Made by a program: the position numbers and the translations under genes. Shown here in pieces: positions 1 through 8,440 of a DNA stretch of 9,677 nucleotides. How positions within the stretch are numbered: position 1 is the first letter of the stretch; each line of letters begins with the position of its first letter. The notes beneath the pieces are model-generated. The model saw only the letters and a list, made by a program, of their open reading frames with translations. It did not search any database and was not told where the DNA came from. Origin of the DNA: Gemmatimonadaceae bacterium (GTDB taxonomy: Bacteria > Gemmatimonadota > Gemmatimonadetes > Gemmatimonadales > Gemmatimonadaceae). Where the stretch lies: the NCBI GenBank assembly GCA_017881545.1, contig JADGQU010000064.1, positions 1 to 9,677 of the forward strand. The letters run 5' to 3'.

Positions 1-494
1 GCGCTGCCGACGAGCTTGCTTCCGTGCGCCACCAGCTCTCCCTCGGCCGGCGTCTCGAAGCACGGCCGTACGCTCGGCGCGACTGCTCGCCCGGACGAAG
101 GAGCCGGCTCTACGGAAACGCCGAGCCGGCTCAGTCCCGTCTGGAGAATCCGGTTGATGCGCGAATAGGTCTCGCGCAGGGGTTCGGCGTCCTTCACCGG
201 CGCGGTGACGCTGTACGTGACTTCGCGGTGATGGAGGATGGCGCGGCCCCCGGTCGGCCTGCGCACGACATCGATGCCGGCGTCGCGAATCTTCCCGAGG
301 TCGTAGAGACCCGAGGCGGGCTGATTCCGCCCGAATGAGAGCGTGGGATTGCTCCACGAATAGATGCTGAACACCGTTTCGCCGGTTCGCGCCGCTCGCG
401 CCTGCAACGCTGTGTCTCGCGCCATGTTCTCGGCGCCCGAGCGGGGCGCCGCGATGAGAAGGCGCCAGCGGCTGTAACTTCGCCGGGGGTGCAT
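1..494 (-). CDS. Lipoate-protein ligase / LipM-type octanoyltransferase family protein (3' end outside window)
   Basis: This enzyme belongs to the biotin/lipoate A/B protein ligase family, which attaches lipoyl or octanoyl groups to the lysine of carrier proteins such as GcvH. About 164 residues are present; the C-terminus lies beyond the left edge. Visible landmarks are WRLLIAAPRSGAENMARDTAL near residues 10-30 in pieces (WRLL, then ENMA.D.AL), WSNPTLSFGRNQ, the substrate-site motif RRPTGGRAILHHREVTYS, and CFETPAEGEL followed by GSKLVGS at the edge. A Cys before F.TP matches the position of the catalytic Cys of LipM-type octanoyltransferases, but some LplA relatives also have it, so the reaction is not settled. 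The ATG at 494 is preceded in frame by TAA two codons upstream, so it is the only ATG start; no Shine-Dalgarno is seen at normal spacing. It is divergent from gcvP, whose pathway needs lipoylated GcvH. Confidence 0.85.
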   Translation of the reverse strand, partial: MHPRRSYSRWRLLIAAPRSGAENMARDTALQARAARTGETVFSIYSWSNPTLSFGRNQPASGLYDLGKIRDAGIDVVRRPTGGRAILHHREVTYSVTAPVKDAEPLRETYSRINRILQTGLSRLGVSVEPAPSSGRAVAPSVRPCFETPAEGELVAHGSKLVGS

Positions 495-516
495 AGGGTG
501 TTAAATTGTCACTCCT
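495..516. promoter_or_regulatory. Compact divergent promoter between lipoyl enzyme gene and gcvP
   Basis: Only 22 bp separate the two divergent start codons. The centre holds an AT-rich patch (TTAAATT at 501-507) standing out from GC-rich surroundings. It can be read as a -10-like element on the plus strand (TAAATT, about 10 bp before the gcvP ATG) and on the minus strand (AATTTA, a few bases before the other ATG). Neither gene has a Shine-Dalgarno at useful spacing; the AGGAG seen on the minus strand is 17 nt from its ATG. This fits leaderless or nearly leaderless transcripts. No convincing -35 box is seen. The promoter reading is inference. Confidence 0.4.
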
Positions 517-3429
<2,913 letters not shown>

Positions 3430-3441
3430 GATGCGCTGCAA

Positions 3442-3456
3442 CCGCCCCACAGGCGG
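3442..3456. terminator. Short hairpin between convergent gcvP and gcvH
   Basis: CCGCC (3442-3446) and GGCGG (3452-3456) form a perfect 5-bp GC stem with a 5-nt loop in the 29-bp gap between the two converging stop codons. The position suits a bidirectional terminator. There is no T-run on either side, and the stem is short, so it may be chance in GC-rich DNA. Confidence 0.3.
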
Positions 3457-3458
3457 AC

Positions 3459-3845
3459 TTAGTGCGCGATGTGCTTTGTGTAGGCGTCGGACTTCATCAG
3501 GCCATCGATCTCCGCAGCGTTGCTGGGCTTCAACTTGATCATCCAGCCGGCGCCGTAGGGATCGGTATTCACCAGCGCTGGCTCCTTGTCGAGCCGGTCG
3601 TTGATGGCCACGACTTCGCCCGCGATCGGCGCGAACAGCTCCGACACCGCCTTCACCGCTTCGATCGTCCCGAAGACGTCGTGCTTGCTGAATTTTGTCC
3701 CGACTTTAGGCAGCTCGATGTAGACAACGTCACCAAGCTCGCCCTGGGCGTAGTCGGTGATGCCGATCTCCGCGTTGCCGTCCTTGCCCTTGCGGACGTA
3801 CTCGTGCTCTTCAGTGTACTGGAGATCGTTCGGGATGTTCGCCAC
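3459..3845 (-). CDS. gcvH: Glycine cleavage system H protein (lipoyl carrier)
   Basis: The H protein shuttles the aminomethyl intermediate between the P and T proteins on a lipoyl group. The 128-aa length is normal for the family. It opens with the typical YTEEHEYV segment, then ITDYAQGELGDVVYIELP, and the lipoylation motif GTIEAVKAVSELFAPIAGEV, in which Lys65 is the expected attachment residue. The C-terminal GAGWMIKLKPS matches the family's usual end. The start is GTG at 3845. There is no Met before the C-terminal MIKL, so no ATG alternative exists, and a CGGAG ribosome-binding site sits 5 nt upstream. The gene lies last in the minus-strand row after coaE (66-bp gap) and faces gcvP. The divergent lipoyl ligase-family gene beyond gcvP is a plausible modifying enzyme. 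Confidence 0.97.
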   Translation of the reverse strand: MANIPNDLQYTEEHEYVRKGKDGNAEIGITDYAQGELGDVVYIELPKVGTKFSKHDVFGTIEAVKAVSELFAPIAGEVVAINDRLDKEPALVNTDPYGAGWMIKLKPSNAAEIDGLMKSDAYTKHIAH

Positions 3846-3850
3846 TGGTG

Positions 3851-3855
3851 CTCCG
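3851..3855 (-). promoter_or_regulatory. Ribosome-binding site of gcvH
   Basis: CGGAG on the minus strand, 5 nt before the GTG codon at 3845. It decides the start because that codon is not ATG. Confidence 0.65.
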
Positions 3856-3872
3856 CTAGAGGATGCGTGCCG

Positions 3873-3890
3873 GACTTCAGGGGCGAAGTC
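3873..3890 (-). other. Inverted repeat in the coaE-gcvH gap
   Basis: GACTTC (3873-3878) and GAAGTC (3885-3890) can pair as a 6-bp stem, extendable by a G-T pair, around a 6-nt loop. It sits in the 66-bp space after the coaE stop and before the gcvH ribosome-binding site. It could be a weak terminator, an mRNA processing site or a protein-binding site. No T-run follows. Function unknown. Confidence 0.3.
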
Positions 3891-3911
3891 TATTGGCGCT
3901 CTAAAAGAGAG

Positions 3912-4646
3912 TCAAGAAACGGTGACCTGGCTCTCCATGGCGCCTACATCGCTTCCCATCGCGCGGACATCGCTTCCCACGGCGCGGGTATTTCTTCCCG
4001 TGGCGCGGAGATCTTTCAGGATGTTGCGGATATCGCTCACTTTGTCGACCGCAGTTCGCTGAAGGGAGCTCCATAGCGCGTCGACATCGCGCTCGAGTTC
4101 ATCACGTGACCCGTTGTTGTCTATACAGAAATCCGCTCGCGCGCGCTTGAGCTCGGCGGGCATTTGCGCGGCGATCATGTTCATCGCCTCGGTCTCTTCC
4201 AGGCCGCGAGTAGTGACCAGACGCTCCAGCCGCACGGGGCGGGGAGCATCGACAAGCACGATCGCGTCGAATTCATCGACGAGATTCCGCTCGAAGAGGA
4301 GAGGGATCACACAGACTACGATAGGATCGCCACGCTCCTTGGCGCGGGCGACCTCGCGGTCCTGCATGCGGGTGACACCCGGGTGGACGATTCTGTTCAG
4401 CGCGTTGAGCTCGTCACGATCGGCGAACACGATCCGGCGAAGCGCGCCCCGGTCGAGGCTTCCGTCCTGCTTGACGATGTCCTTGCCCCAGCGCTTCACG
4501 ATGTCCCTGAGCGCCTGGGTCTCCGGACGTACGGCTTCGCGCGCGAGCTCATCGGCATCGATGATGGTGGCGCCGCGATCGGCCAGCATCTTCGCTACCT
4601 CTGATTTTCCGCTCGCAATGTTTCCTGTAAGTCCGATGAGGATCAT
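3912..4646 (-). CDS. coaE: Dephospho-CoA kinase with a heptad-repeat C-terminal tail
   Basis: Catalyses the last step of coenzyme A synthesis, ATP-dependent phosphorylation of dephospho-CoA. From the chosen ATG the protein is 244 aa. The P-loop GNIASGKS is at residues 8-15, IDADELAREAV at 29-39, HPGV near 88-91, VIPLLFE at 113-119, TTRGLEETEA followed by Q161-M-P, and the family's ending ADFCIDNNGS at 171-180. The reading frame extends 22 codons further upstream, but those residues look nothing like CoaE, and family members begin with M.LIGLTG, so the ATG at 4646 is preferred. No clear Shine-Dalgarno is seen. The usual length is about 200 aa. The extra 44 residues are six 7-residue repeats (residues 202-243). 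It lies between tdk and gcvH on the same strand. Confidence 0.93.
   Translation of the reverse strand: MILIGLTGNIASGKSEVAKMLADRGATIIDADELAREAVRPETQALRDIVKRWGKDIVKQDGSLDRGALRRIVFADRDELNALNRIVHPGVTRMQDREVARAKERGDPIVVCVIPLLFERNLVDEFDAIVLVDAPRPVRLERLVTTRGLEETEAMNMIAAQMPAELKRARADFCIDNNGSRDELERDVDALWSSLQRTAVDKVSDIRNILKDLRATGRNTRAVGSDVRAMGSDVGAMESQVTVS
3918..4043. repeat. Six 21-bp tandem repeats encoding the CoaE heptad tail
   Basis: Six contiguous 21-bp units: 4023-4043, 4002-4022, 3981-4001, 3960-3980, 3939-3959 and 3918-3938. The three central units are closest (for example GACATCGCTTCCCA shared by neighbours on the plus strand); outer units have drifted. In the coaE frame they read KVSDIRN, ILKDLRA, TGRNTRA, VGSDVRA, MGSDVGA and MESQVTV. 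Hydrophobic residues recur at positions 1 and 5 of the units, giving the 3-4 spacing of a coiled coil. The repeat stays in frame up to the stop codon. Confidence 0.85.
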
Positions 4647-4760
4647 CTGCCAAGGGATTGAGGTGGACTTCCAGGCCGCCGAACTTCGCCAAGATAGGAA
4701 GTTCTGCCGCACCTGTCACTAATAAACTGCTGTTGGAGCTGGACCTGCTCCCCGGAGGGG
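4647..4760 (-). other. tdk-coaE intergenic stretch (114 bp)
   Basis: A short CCCC-TCC-GGGG hairpin (4750-4760) begins directly after the tdk stop codon; the stem is only 4 bp and has no T-run. Further on, an AT-richer patch (TTTATTAG on the minus strand, around 4719-4726) could be a -10-like element for coaE, but no matching -35 is visible. The stretch is longer than the other gaps in this gene row, so coaE may have its own promoter. I see no gene in it. Confidence 0.3.
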
Positions 4761-5381
4761 CTAAAGGAGCGGGACCTGGGCTGCGTCGCCCGCTGGTACC
4801 GTGTGGCACATTCTGCAGCGCGCTTCGTACGACTCGGTGCCGCCGACCATGATCTGCGGCGAGTTATAAGGTGCGGGCCGGCCCCCGATCAGCCGTTGAT
4901 TGCGGCTGGCGGGGCCTCCGCAGAGTACGCAAATCGCGTGCAGCTTGTCCACAACCTCTGCAATAGCCATTAGGTCCGGCATCGCACCGAACGGCTCGCC
5001 ACGGAAGTCCGTATCGGTTCCGGCGACGATCACCCGGCGACCTCTGGCGGCCAGCGATGTGACGAGGGGAACGATCCCGTCATCGAGGAATTGCGCCTCG
5101 TCGATGGCAACGACATTTGCGAGCGGGTCGAGTTGCATCCCGATCTGTGCTGCCGAATCGGCTGGAATCGCCTGAACCGTGCGGCCGTCGTGACTCGAGA
5201 TCGAGTAGATCCCGGCGTACCTCGCGTCCAGGTGCGACTTGAAGACCTGAACCCGCTTTCGCGCGATTATGGAGCGCCGGACGCGACGGATGAGCTCCTC
5301 GCTCTTGCCGCTAAACATCACTCCGGCAATCACTTCGATCCATCCACCGGCCTGGTGGAATGGTCCGCTCGGCCCACTCAC
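4761..5381 (-). CDS. tdk: Thymidine kinase, TK1 (type II) family
   Basis: Phosphorylates thymidine to dTMP in the pyrimidine salvage pathway; cytoplasmic. 206 aa. The P-loop GVMFSGKS is at residues 20-27 with EELIRR following, the Walker B/catalytic-base motif DEAQF at 94-98 (Glu95 expected as base), and GTDTDFRGEPFG at 121-132. Four cysteines in two CxxC pairs (CVLC 151-154, CRMC 189-192) form the structural zinc site, and the substrate lasso region ends with VGGTESYEARC. The start is GTG at 5381, overlapping the stop of the upstream gene as GTGA, which implies translational coupling. The resulting N-terminus (GWIEVIAG.MFSGK) begins about where Gram-positive TK1 proteins do. The P-loop uses GKS rather than GKT, which is common in the family. 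Confidence 0.96.
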   Translation of the reverse strand: MSGPSGPFHQAGGWIEVIAGVMFSGKSEELIRRVRRSIIARKRVQVFKSHLDARYAGIYSISSHDGRTVQAIPADSAAQIGMQLDPLANVVAIDEAQFLDDGIVPLVTSLAARGRRVIVAGTDTDFRGEPFGAMPDLMAIAEVVDKLHAICVLCGGPASRNQRLIGGRPAPYNSPQIMVGGTESYEARCRMCHTVPAGDAAQVPLL

Positions 5382-7033
5382 GAGCGATCGCGATCTCTAC
5401 GCGGCGAGCTCCCGCGAGTTGGTCGATCGGATCCACCTGGCCGACGGGGCGGTCCACCGCTCCGTGGCCGATCACTCCGCGGCCGATCACTCCGCGGCCG
5501 CTCGCCTCGCGGTCCATCGCTTCGCCCGCCCCGGTCCGGACGCTCCCTCGCTCCAGCGGAACGCTCGCGGTCCTCCTTGTCCCGTTCGCCACGGACGACC
5601 ACGCGACGTCCTTTGACCATCGCGCCGTTCACCCGGGCGATCACGCCGGCCGCATCGCCTTCCGCCACTTCCACGAGCGCGTGGCTCTCACGCAAATCGA
5701 TCTTCCCAACGCGATCTCCGGGAATCCCGCCTTCGCCGGCGATCATGCCCATGAGATCTCCGACCTTCACGCCGTCGCGGGTGCCGATCGTCATGAAGAG
5801 ACGGGTCATTCCATCAGTGCCAGCGCCGCCGCCGGCTCGCGTACCATCAGCGGGCCTTGGCTTCGCCGCCGTGGCCTGATGCGCATCGGCCTGGCGTCGC
5901 TGTGCCCTCTCGCGCTCCAATACATAAAGAGCGGCGGCAGCGAGCTCGGTGCCGTCAAACTCCTCGAGGAGCGGCTCGAGCGCGATGACCTCGCGGGTGG
6001 GAACTCCGCGTGTGAGAACCGCGCGCAGCTCCTGGCGCACGGCTTCCTCGCGATTGTTGGCGCGGCGCTCGGGTCCGTAAAGATTGTGCGGGGCGAGTCT
6101 TCCGGCCGCGAGCTCCCTGAGCCAGGGAACTTCACCCGGCGCCGCCACGACGATGACCTGAACCGGCTTCGCCTGGGAGATTCGGTGCAGCTCCGCCGGG
6201 GTGACCGGCGGCTGATAGAAAATCACAGTGTGCGCCGCGGTGCTTCCGATATCTCCCCGAGTCACGGTGATCGACTTGTCGTCGTCGTGGTAGCCAAGGG
6301 TTCTCAGGATGCGGGTTGCTTCAATAGCGGGGGCTGCGTCGCGCGCCACGATCACCGCCGATGGAGGATCGAGGTCGTCGAGTAGTCGTCGCAGTGTGCT
6401 GGCCCGTGCACTGGCCGCGACGGTGACGTACTTGATGATAGGCATCTCGTAATCCGCGGGTACCTGCGGCGCTTCCATGTCCGCCGGCCCCACCCGACGG
6501 GAACGGCGGGCGTAGCGCTCGACCAGATTCTCCACCGCAGGCGTCAGCTTGCGGGCGACGACGATTCGTGCGGCATCGCTGAGCTCGCCAAGGATTCCCT
6601 CGAGAGCGGTAACGGTGTCAGTACCTTCCTCGAGAATGTCATCCACCCAGGCAAGAGCAATGGTGCGCACAGTGTCGAGCTTGAGGAGTGAGGCGCGTAC
6701 CAGCTCGAGGAGCTCCGTCGGTGTTCCCGGCACGGCAAGCACGGGGCGGGTTTTGAAGATTCGACCGGCGCGCGCGGCACTCGTGATGGGCACGGTCTCG
6801 ATCCCGGCTGGTCCCGAAAAACGGAGAACCGCCTCGGAAATCGCGAGAGCCGTTTCGGCATCGCGAGTAACCACTACGACTTGCGTGCCGCCCGCGGAGA
6901 GATCGATGCGGGCAAGAGCGGGAGTCAGAAATTCCCCAATCGACTCCGTGGTGTGCGGAAGCGTGTAGACGAGACTCTGGCCGCGCCCAGCCTGTCCGGT
7001 GGCGCGCTCTTCAACTTCCTGCAGTTCCGACAT
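5378..7033 (-). CDS. Degenerate DEAD-box-like protein with DbpA RNA-binding domain and RG/RS-rich tail
   Basis: 551 aa. The best-recognised part is residues 409-482, a DbpA/CsdA-type RNA-binding domain (RLFMTIGTRDGVKVGDL, IAGEGG, VGKIDL, HALVEV, VNGAMVKGRRV). Upstream, residues 20-310 follow the layout of two RecA-like helicase lobes, but the catalytic motifs are lost. The P-loop position reads LPHTTES (25-31) instead of GSGKT, the DEAD position WVDD (129-132), the SAT position ARKL (160-163), and motif VI HRISQAKP (283-290) instead of HRIGRTGR. Segment 340-380 (LEPLLEEFDGTELAAAALY) resembles the linker after the helicase core in DeaD-type proteins. Residues 483-551 are Arg/Gly/Ser/Pro-rich. 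A GAGG site lies 6 nt before the ATG. It is first in a minus-strand row and overlaps tdk by 4 bp. It probably binds RNA (rRNA or structured mRNA) without ATP-driven unwinding; this is inference. Confidence 0.8.
   Translation of the reverse strand: MSELQEVEERATGQAGRGQSLVYTLPHTTESIGEFLTPALARIDLSAGGTQVVVVTRDAETALAISEAVLRFSGPAGIETVPITSAARAGRIFKTRPVLAVPGTPTELLELVRASLLKLDTVRTIALAWVDDILEEGTDTVTALEGILGELSDAARIVVARKLTPAVENLVERYARRSRRVGPADMEAPQVPADYEMPIIKYVTVAASARASTLRRLLDDLDPPSAVIVARDAAPAIEATRILRTLGYHDDDKSITVTRGDIGSTAAHTVIFYQPPVTPAELHRISQAKPVQVIVVAAPGEVPWLRELAAGRLAPHNLYGPERRANNREEAVRQELRAVLTRGVPTREVIALEPLLEEFDGTELAAAALYVLERERAQRRQADAHQATAAKPRPADGTRAGGGAGTDGMTRLFMTIGTRDGVKVGDLMGMIAGEGGIPGDRVGKIDLRESHALVEVAEGDAAGVIARVNGAMVKGRRVVVRGERDKEDRERSAGARERPDRGGRSDGPRGERPRSDRPRSDRPRSGGPPRRPGGSDRPTRGSSPRRDRDRS
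5461..5520. repeat. 15-bp tandem repeats in the Arg-rich tail coding region
   Basis: Units 5461-5475, 5476-5490, 5491-5505 and a drifted 5506-5520. The first two are nearly identical (TCCG[TC]GGCCGATCAC on the plus strand). In the minus-strand gene they encode RPRSD-type pentads within the basic tail. In-frame unit length keeps the tail readable. Confidence 0.7.
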
Positions 7034-7144
7034 CCTCGTCCTCTATGTGTCGCACGTGGCGTAGTTTCCGCCCCGCCGGTATCGTTATATGTCTTCCCAC
7101 CCGCGGCGTCGCCGCTCACCAAAGATAGCAGCATCGGAGCGCCC
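7034..7144. promoter_or_regulatory. Divergent intergenic region between DbpA-domain gene and RAM-domain gene
   Basis: 111 bp between two divergent starts, so promoters for both directions should lie here. Each gene has a good ribosome-binding site inside it: GAGG at 7040-7043 (minus) and GGAG at 7136-7139 (plus). An AT-rich patch at 7081-7090 offers TATAAC on the minus strand (7084-7089) and TTATAT on the plus strand (7085-7090) as -10-like elements. No good -35 partner is visible in either direction, so exact promoters are uncertain. Confidence 0.4.
7136..7139 (+). promoter_or_regulatory. Ribosome-binding site deciding the RAM-domain gene start
   Basis: GGAG, 5 nt before the ATG at 7145. 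The open frame runs much further upstream (to about 6881, into the divergent gene), but this site and the family's usual N-terminus select 7145. Confidence 0.7.
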
Positions 7145-7423
7145 ATGATTACCGCCATCGTTTTGATAAAAGCCGAGCCGCAGCTAATCGCCAAGTGCGC
7201 GACGAAGCTCGCTGGAATCGATGGCGTCTCGCAGGTCTACTCCGTTTCGGGAGAGTGGGACCTAGTGGCGATGATCGAAGTGGCCGAGCACGAAGCGATC
7301 GCCCGGATCGTGACCGGGGAAGTGACGGTGGTTCCCGGGATCAAGTCGACGCATACCCTAACCTCATTCCGGGCGTACTCGAAAAAGGATCTCGAGCAGG
7401 CCTGGGACATCGGGTTGGAGTAG
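7145..7423 (+). CDS. Stand-alone Lrp/AsnC ligand-binding (RAM) domain protein
   Basis: 92 aa, matching only the C-terminal RAM (dimeric alpha-beta barrel) domain of Lrp/AsnC regulators; the helix-turn-helix half is absent. Visible family features are the opening ITAIVLIK strand, a helix ending GV.QVYSVSGEWDLVAMIEV, and the closing VPGIKSTHTLTSFRAY. Such short proteins usually form small-molecule-binding oligomers, often binding amino acids; the ligand here is unknown. It starts at ATG 7145 with a GGAG site 5 nt upstream. It ends 6 bp before the NurA-like gene, so it is probably the first gene of a three-gene operon with NurA-like and HerA-like proteins. Whether it controls or modulates them, or is simply co-transcribed, cannot be told from the sequence. 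Confidence 0.88.
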   Translation: MITAIVLIKAEPQLIAKCATKLAGIDGVSQVYSVSGEWDLVAMIEVAEHEAIARIVTGEVTVVPGIKSTHTLTSFRAYSKKDLEQAWDIGLE

Positions 7424-7424
7424 C

Positions 7425-7429
7425 GAAGG
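7425..7429 (+). promoter_or_regulatory. Ribosome-binding site of the NurA-like gene
   Basis: GAAGG directly abuts the ATG at 7430 but lies 6 nt before an in-frame GTG at 7436. The spacing favours GTG 7436 as the true start, two codons later than the ATG. Confidence 0.5.
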
Positions 7430-8440
7430 ATGCTGGTGAGCAGCTCCAGTCCGGACTCGGCGAGCCGGGCAGCTATTCGATTGCTGATGGATTGGTTGCC
7501 GGGCGCGAGCGCGGTCGAGGGAAGCTCCGAGATCGACTTGAGCTCGAGAGCCGACCAGCCACAGCTTCGATCCGCGCAGATAGTCGAGGGGAGCACGCTC
7601 CGGGCGATCAAGGTGCCGGACGTCACGCGCGGGATGGTCTCCGGGTTCGGCGCATTCCTCGATGGCGCGCAGAAAGTTCGGCTGATCGGACGCCACCTGA
7701 ACGCCCCGCTCGTCCTCGGTACGACCTCGGCGGCGGTGCGGGTTCGCGTGAATCGGCGGCTCGTGACCTGGGGCCTCAAACCGCCAAAGGTTGAGCAAAA
7801 GCTCTATCTGCCGCTCAGATATCTGCCTCCTCTGGCCGAAGCGTTGGGCGCGGGGTCTCAGCGGAAGTACGGTCAGTTTGATGTTGTGGACACGTCGACT
7901 GCCGACGCGAGCGGCGAATATCCGAGTGAGCATCCAACGATGTTGCTCGAGCGCGCAATTCGCGCGGTGGATCGCCAGCGTGACGCACTCGAGGACGAGC
8001 TCGCTCAAGCCTGGTGCGCTTTCGGTGGACCGCCACTTTTCATCGATGGTGGCATCAGCCGCAGCGAGCAGGTGGCGACGTCAAGCACCGCGATCGGCGT
8101 GATCAAGAGCCACCGCACCCTCTACGTCGAAGGCGAAGCCCTCAAGACAGTTGCCGGACTCGGCAAGGGCGAGAGATCGTCGGTGTTCCTGGTCTCGCCG
8201 AGATCGCGGAGCGCGGTGATGAGCTGGTATCTGCGCCTCCGTGATCCGGAGGGCCATGATGTGTTGTGGGGGTTGGTTCGCGTCGAGATGTCGCAGTGCG
8301 ACAATCCCACCGAGCGCGCGGACGAAATCTCGCGCTGGGTGCTCGCCGAAACATCCCCGCTGGCACTGCCAGACGGGCGTTGGGACAAGATGTCTTATGG
8401 TATTCGCGACTGCGAAGAATTTCTGAGAGCTATCTCATGA
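7430..8440 (+). CDS. NurA-like nuclease, partner of the downstream HerA-like ATPase
   Basis: 336 aa from ATG 7430, or 334 from the better-spaced GTG 7436. NurA is an RNase H-fold, metal-dependent nuclease that works with the HerA hexamer in DNA-end processing. Two Asp-Gly motifs stand where NurA places metal-binding residues: FGAFLDGAQ (Asp78) and LFIDGGIS (Asp206), the second followed by AIGVIKSHRTLYV. Later come GKGERSSVFLV, SWYLRLRD and GLVRVEM, which look like the conserved end of these proteins. No signal peptide or membrane segment is seen. The stop overlaps the next gene's ATG as ATGA, implying coupled translation and stoichiometric expression. I recognise the family from motif layout and the HerA neighbour rather than strong overall similarity, so the call is moderate. 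Confidence 0.68.
   Translation: MLVSSSSPDSASRAAIRLLMDWLPGASAVEGSSEIDLSSRADQPQLRSAQIVEGSTLRAIKVPDVTRGMVSGFGAFLDGAQKVRLIGRHLNAPLVLGTTSAAVRVRVNRRLVTWGLKPPKVEQKLYLPLRYLPPLAEALGAGSQRKYGQFDVVDTSTADASGEYPSEHPTMLLERAIRAVDRQRDALEDELAQAWCAFGGPPLFIDGGISRSEQVATSSTAIGVIKSHRTLYVEGEALKTVAGLGKGERSSVFLVSPRSRSAVMSWYLRLRDPEGHDVLWGLVRVEMSQCDNPTERADEISRWVLAETSPLALPDGRWDKMSYGIRDCEEFLRAIS

Noticed and set aside
3918..4043. Possible CRISPR-like repeat array
   Set aside because: The 21-bp units are directly contiguous with no spacers, and stay in frame within coaE.
4647..4712. Longer coaE start at 4712
   Set aside because: The added 22 residues do not resemble CoaE, and family proteins begin with M.LIGLTG directly before the P-loop.
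4717..4750. Promoter for coaE at TATTAG (4719-4724, minus strand)
   Set aside because: No -35 match at suitable distance; kept only as a remark in the intergenic entry.
5360..6385. Plus-strand frame of 341 codons opposite the DbpA-domain gene
   Set aside because: The minus-strand frame has a recognisable DbpA domain, a ribosome-binding site and coupling to tdk; the plus-strand product shows no domain.
6881..7144. Longer start for the RAM-domain protein at 6881
   Set aside because: It would overlap the divergent gene by about 150 bp; the ATG at 7145 has a well-spaced GGAG and gives the exact RAM domain.
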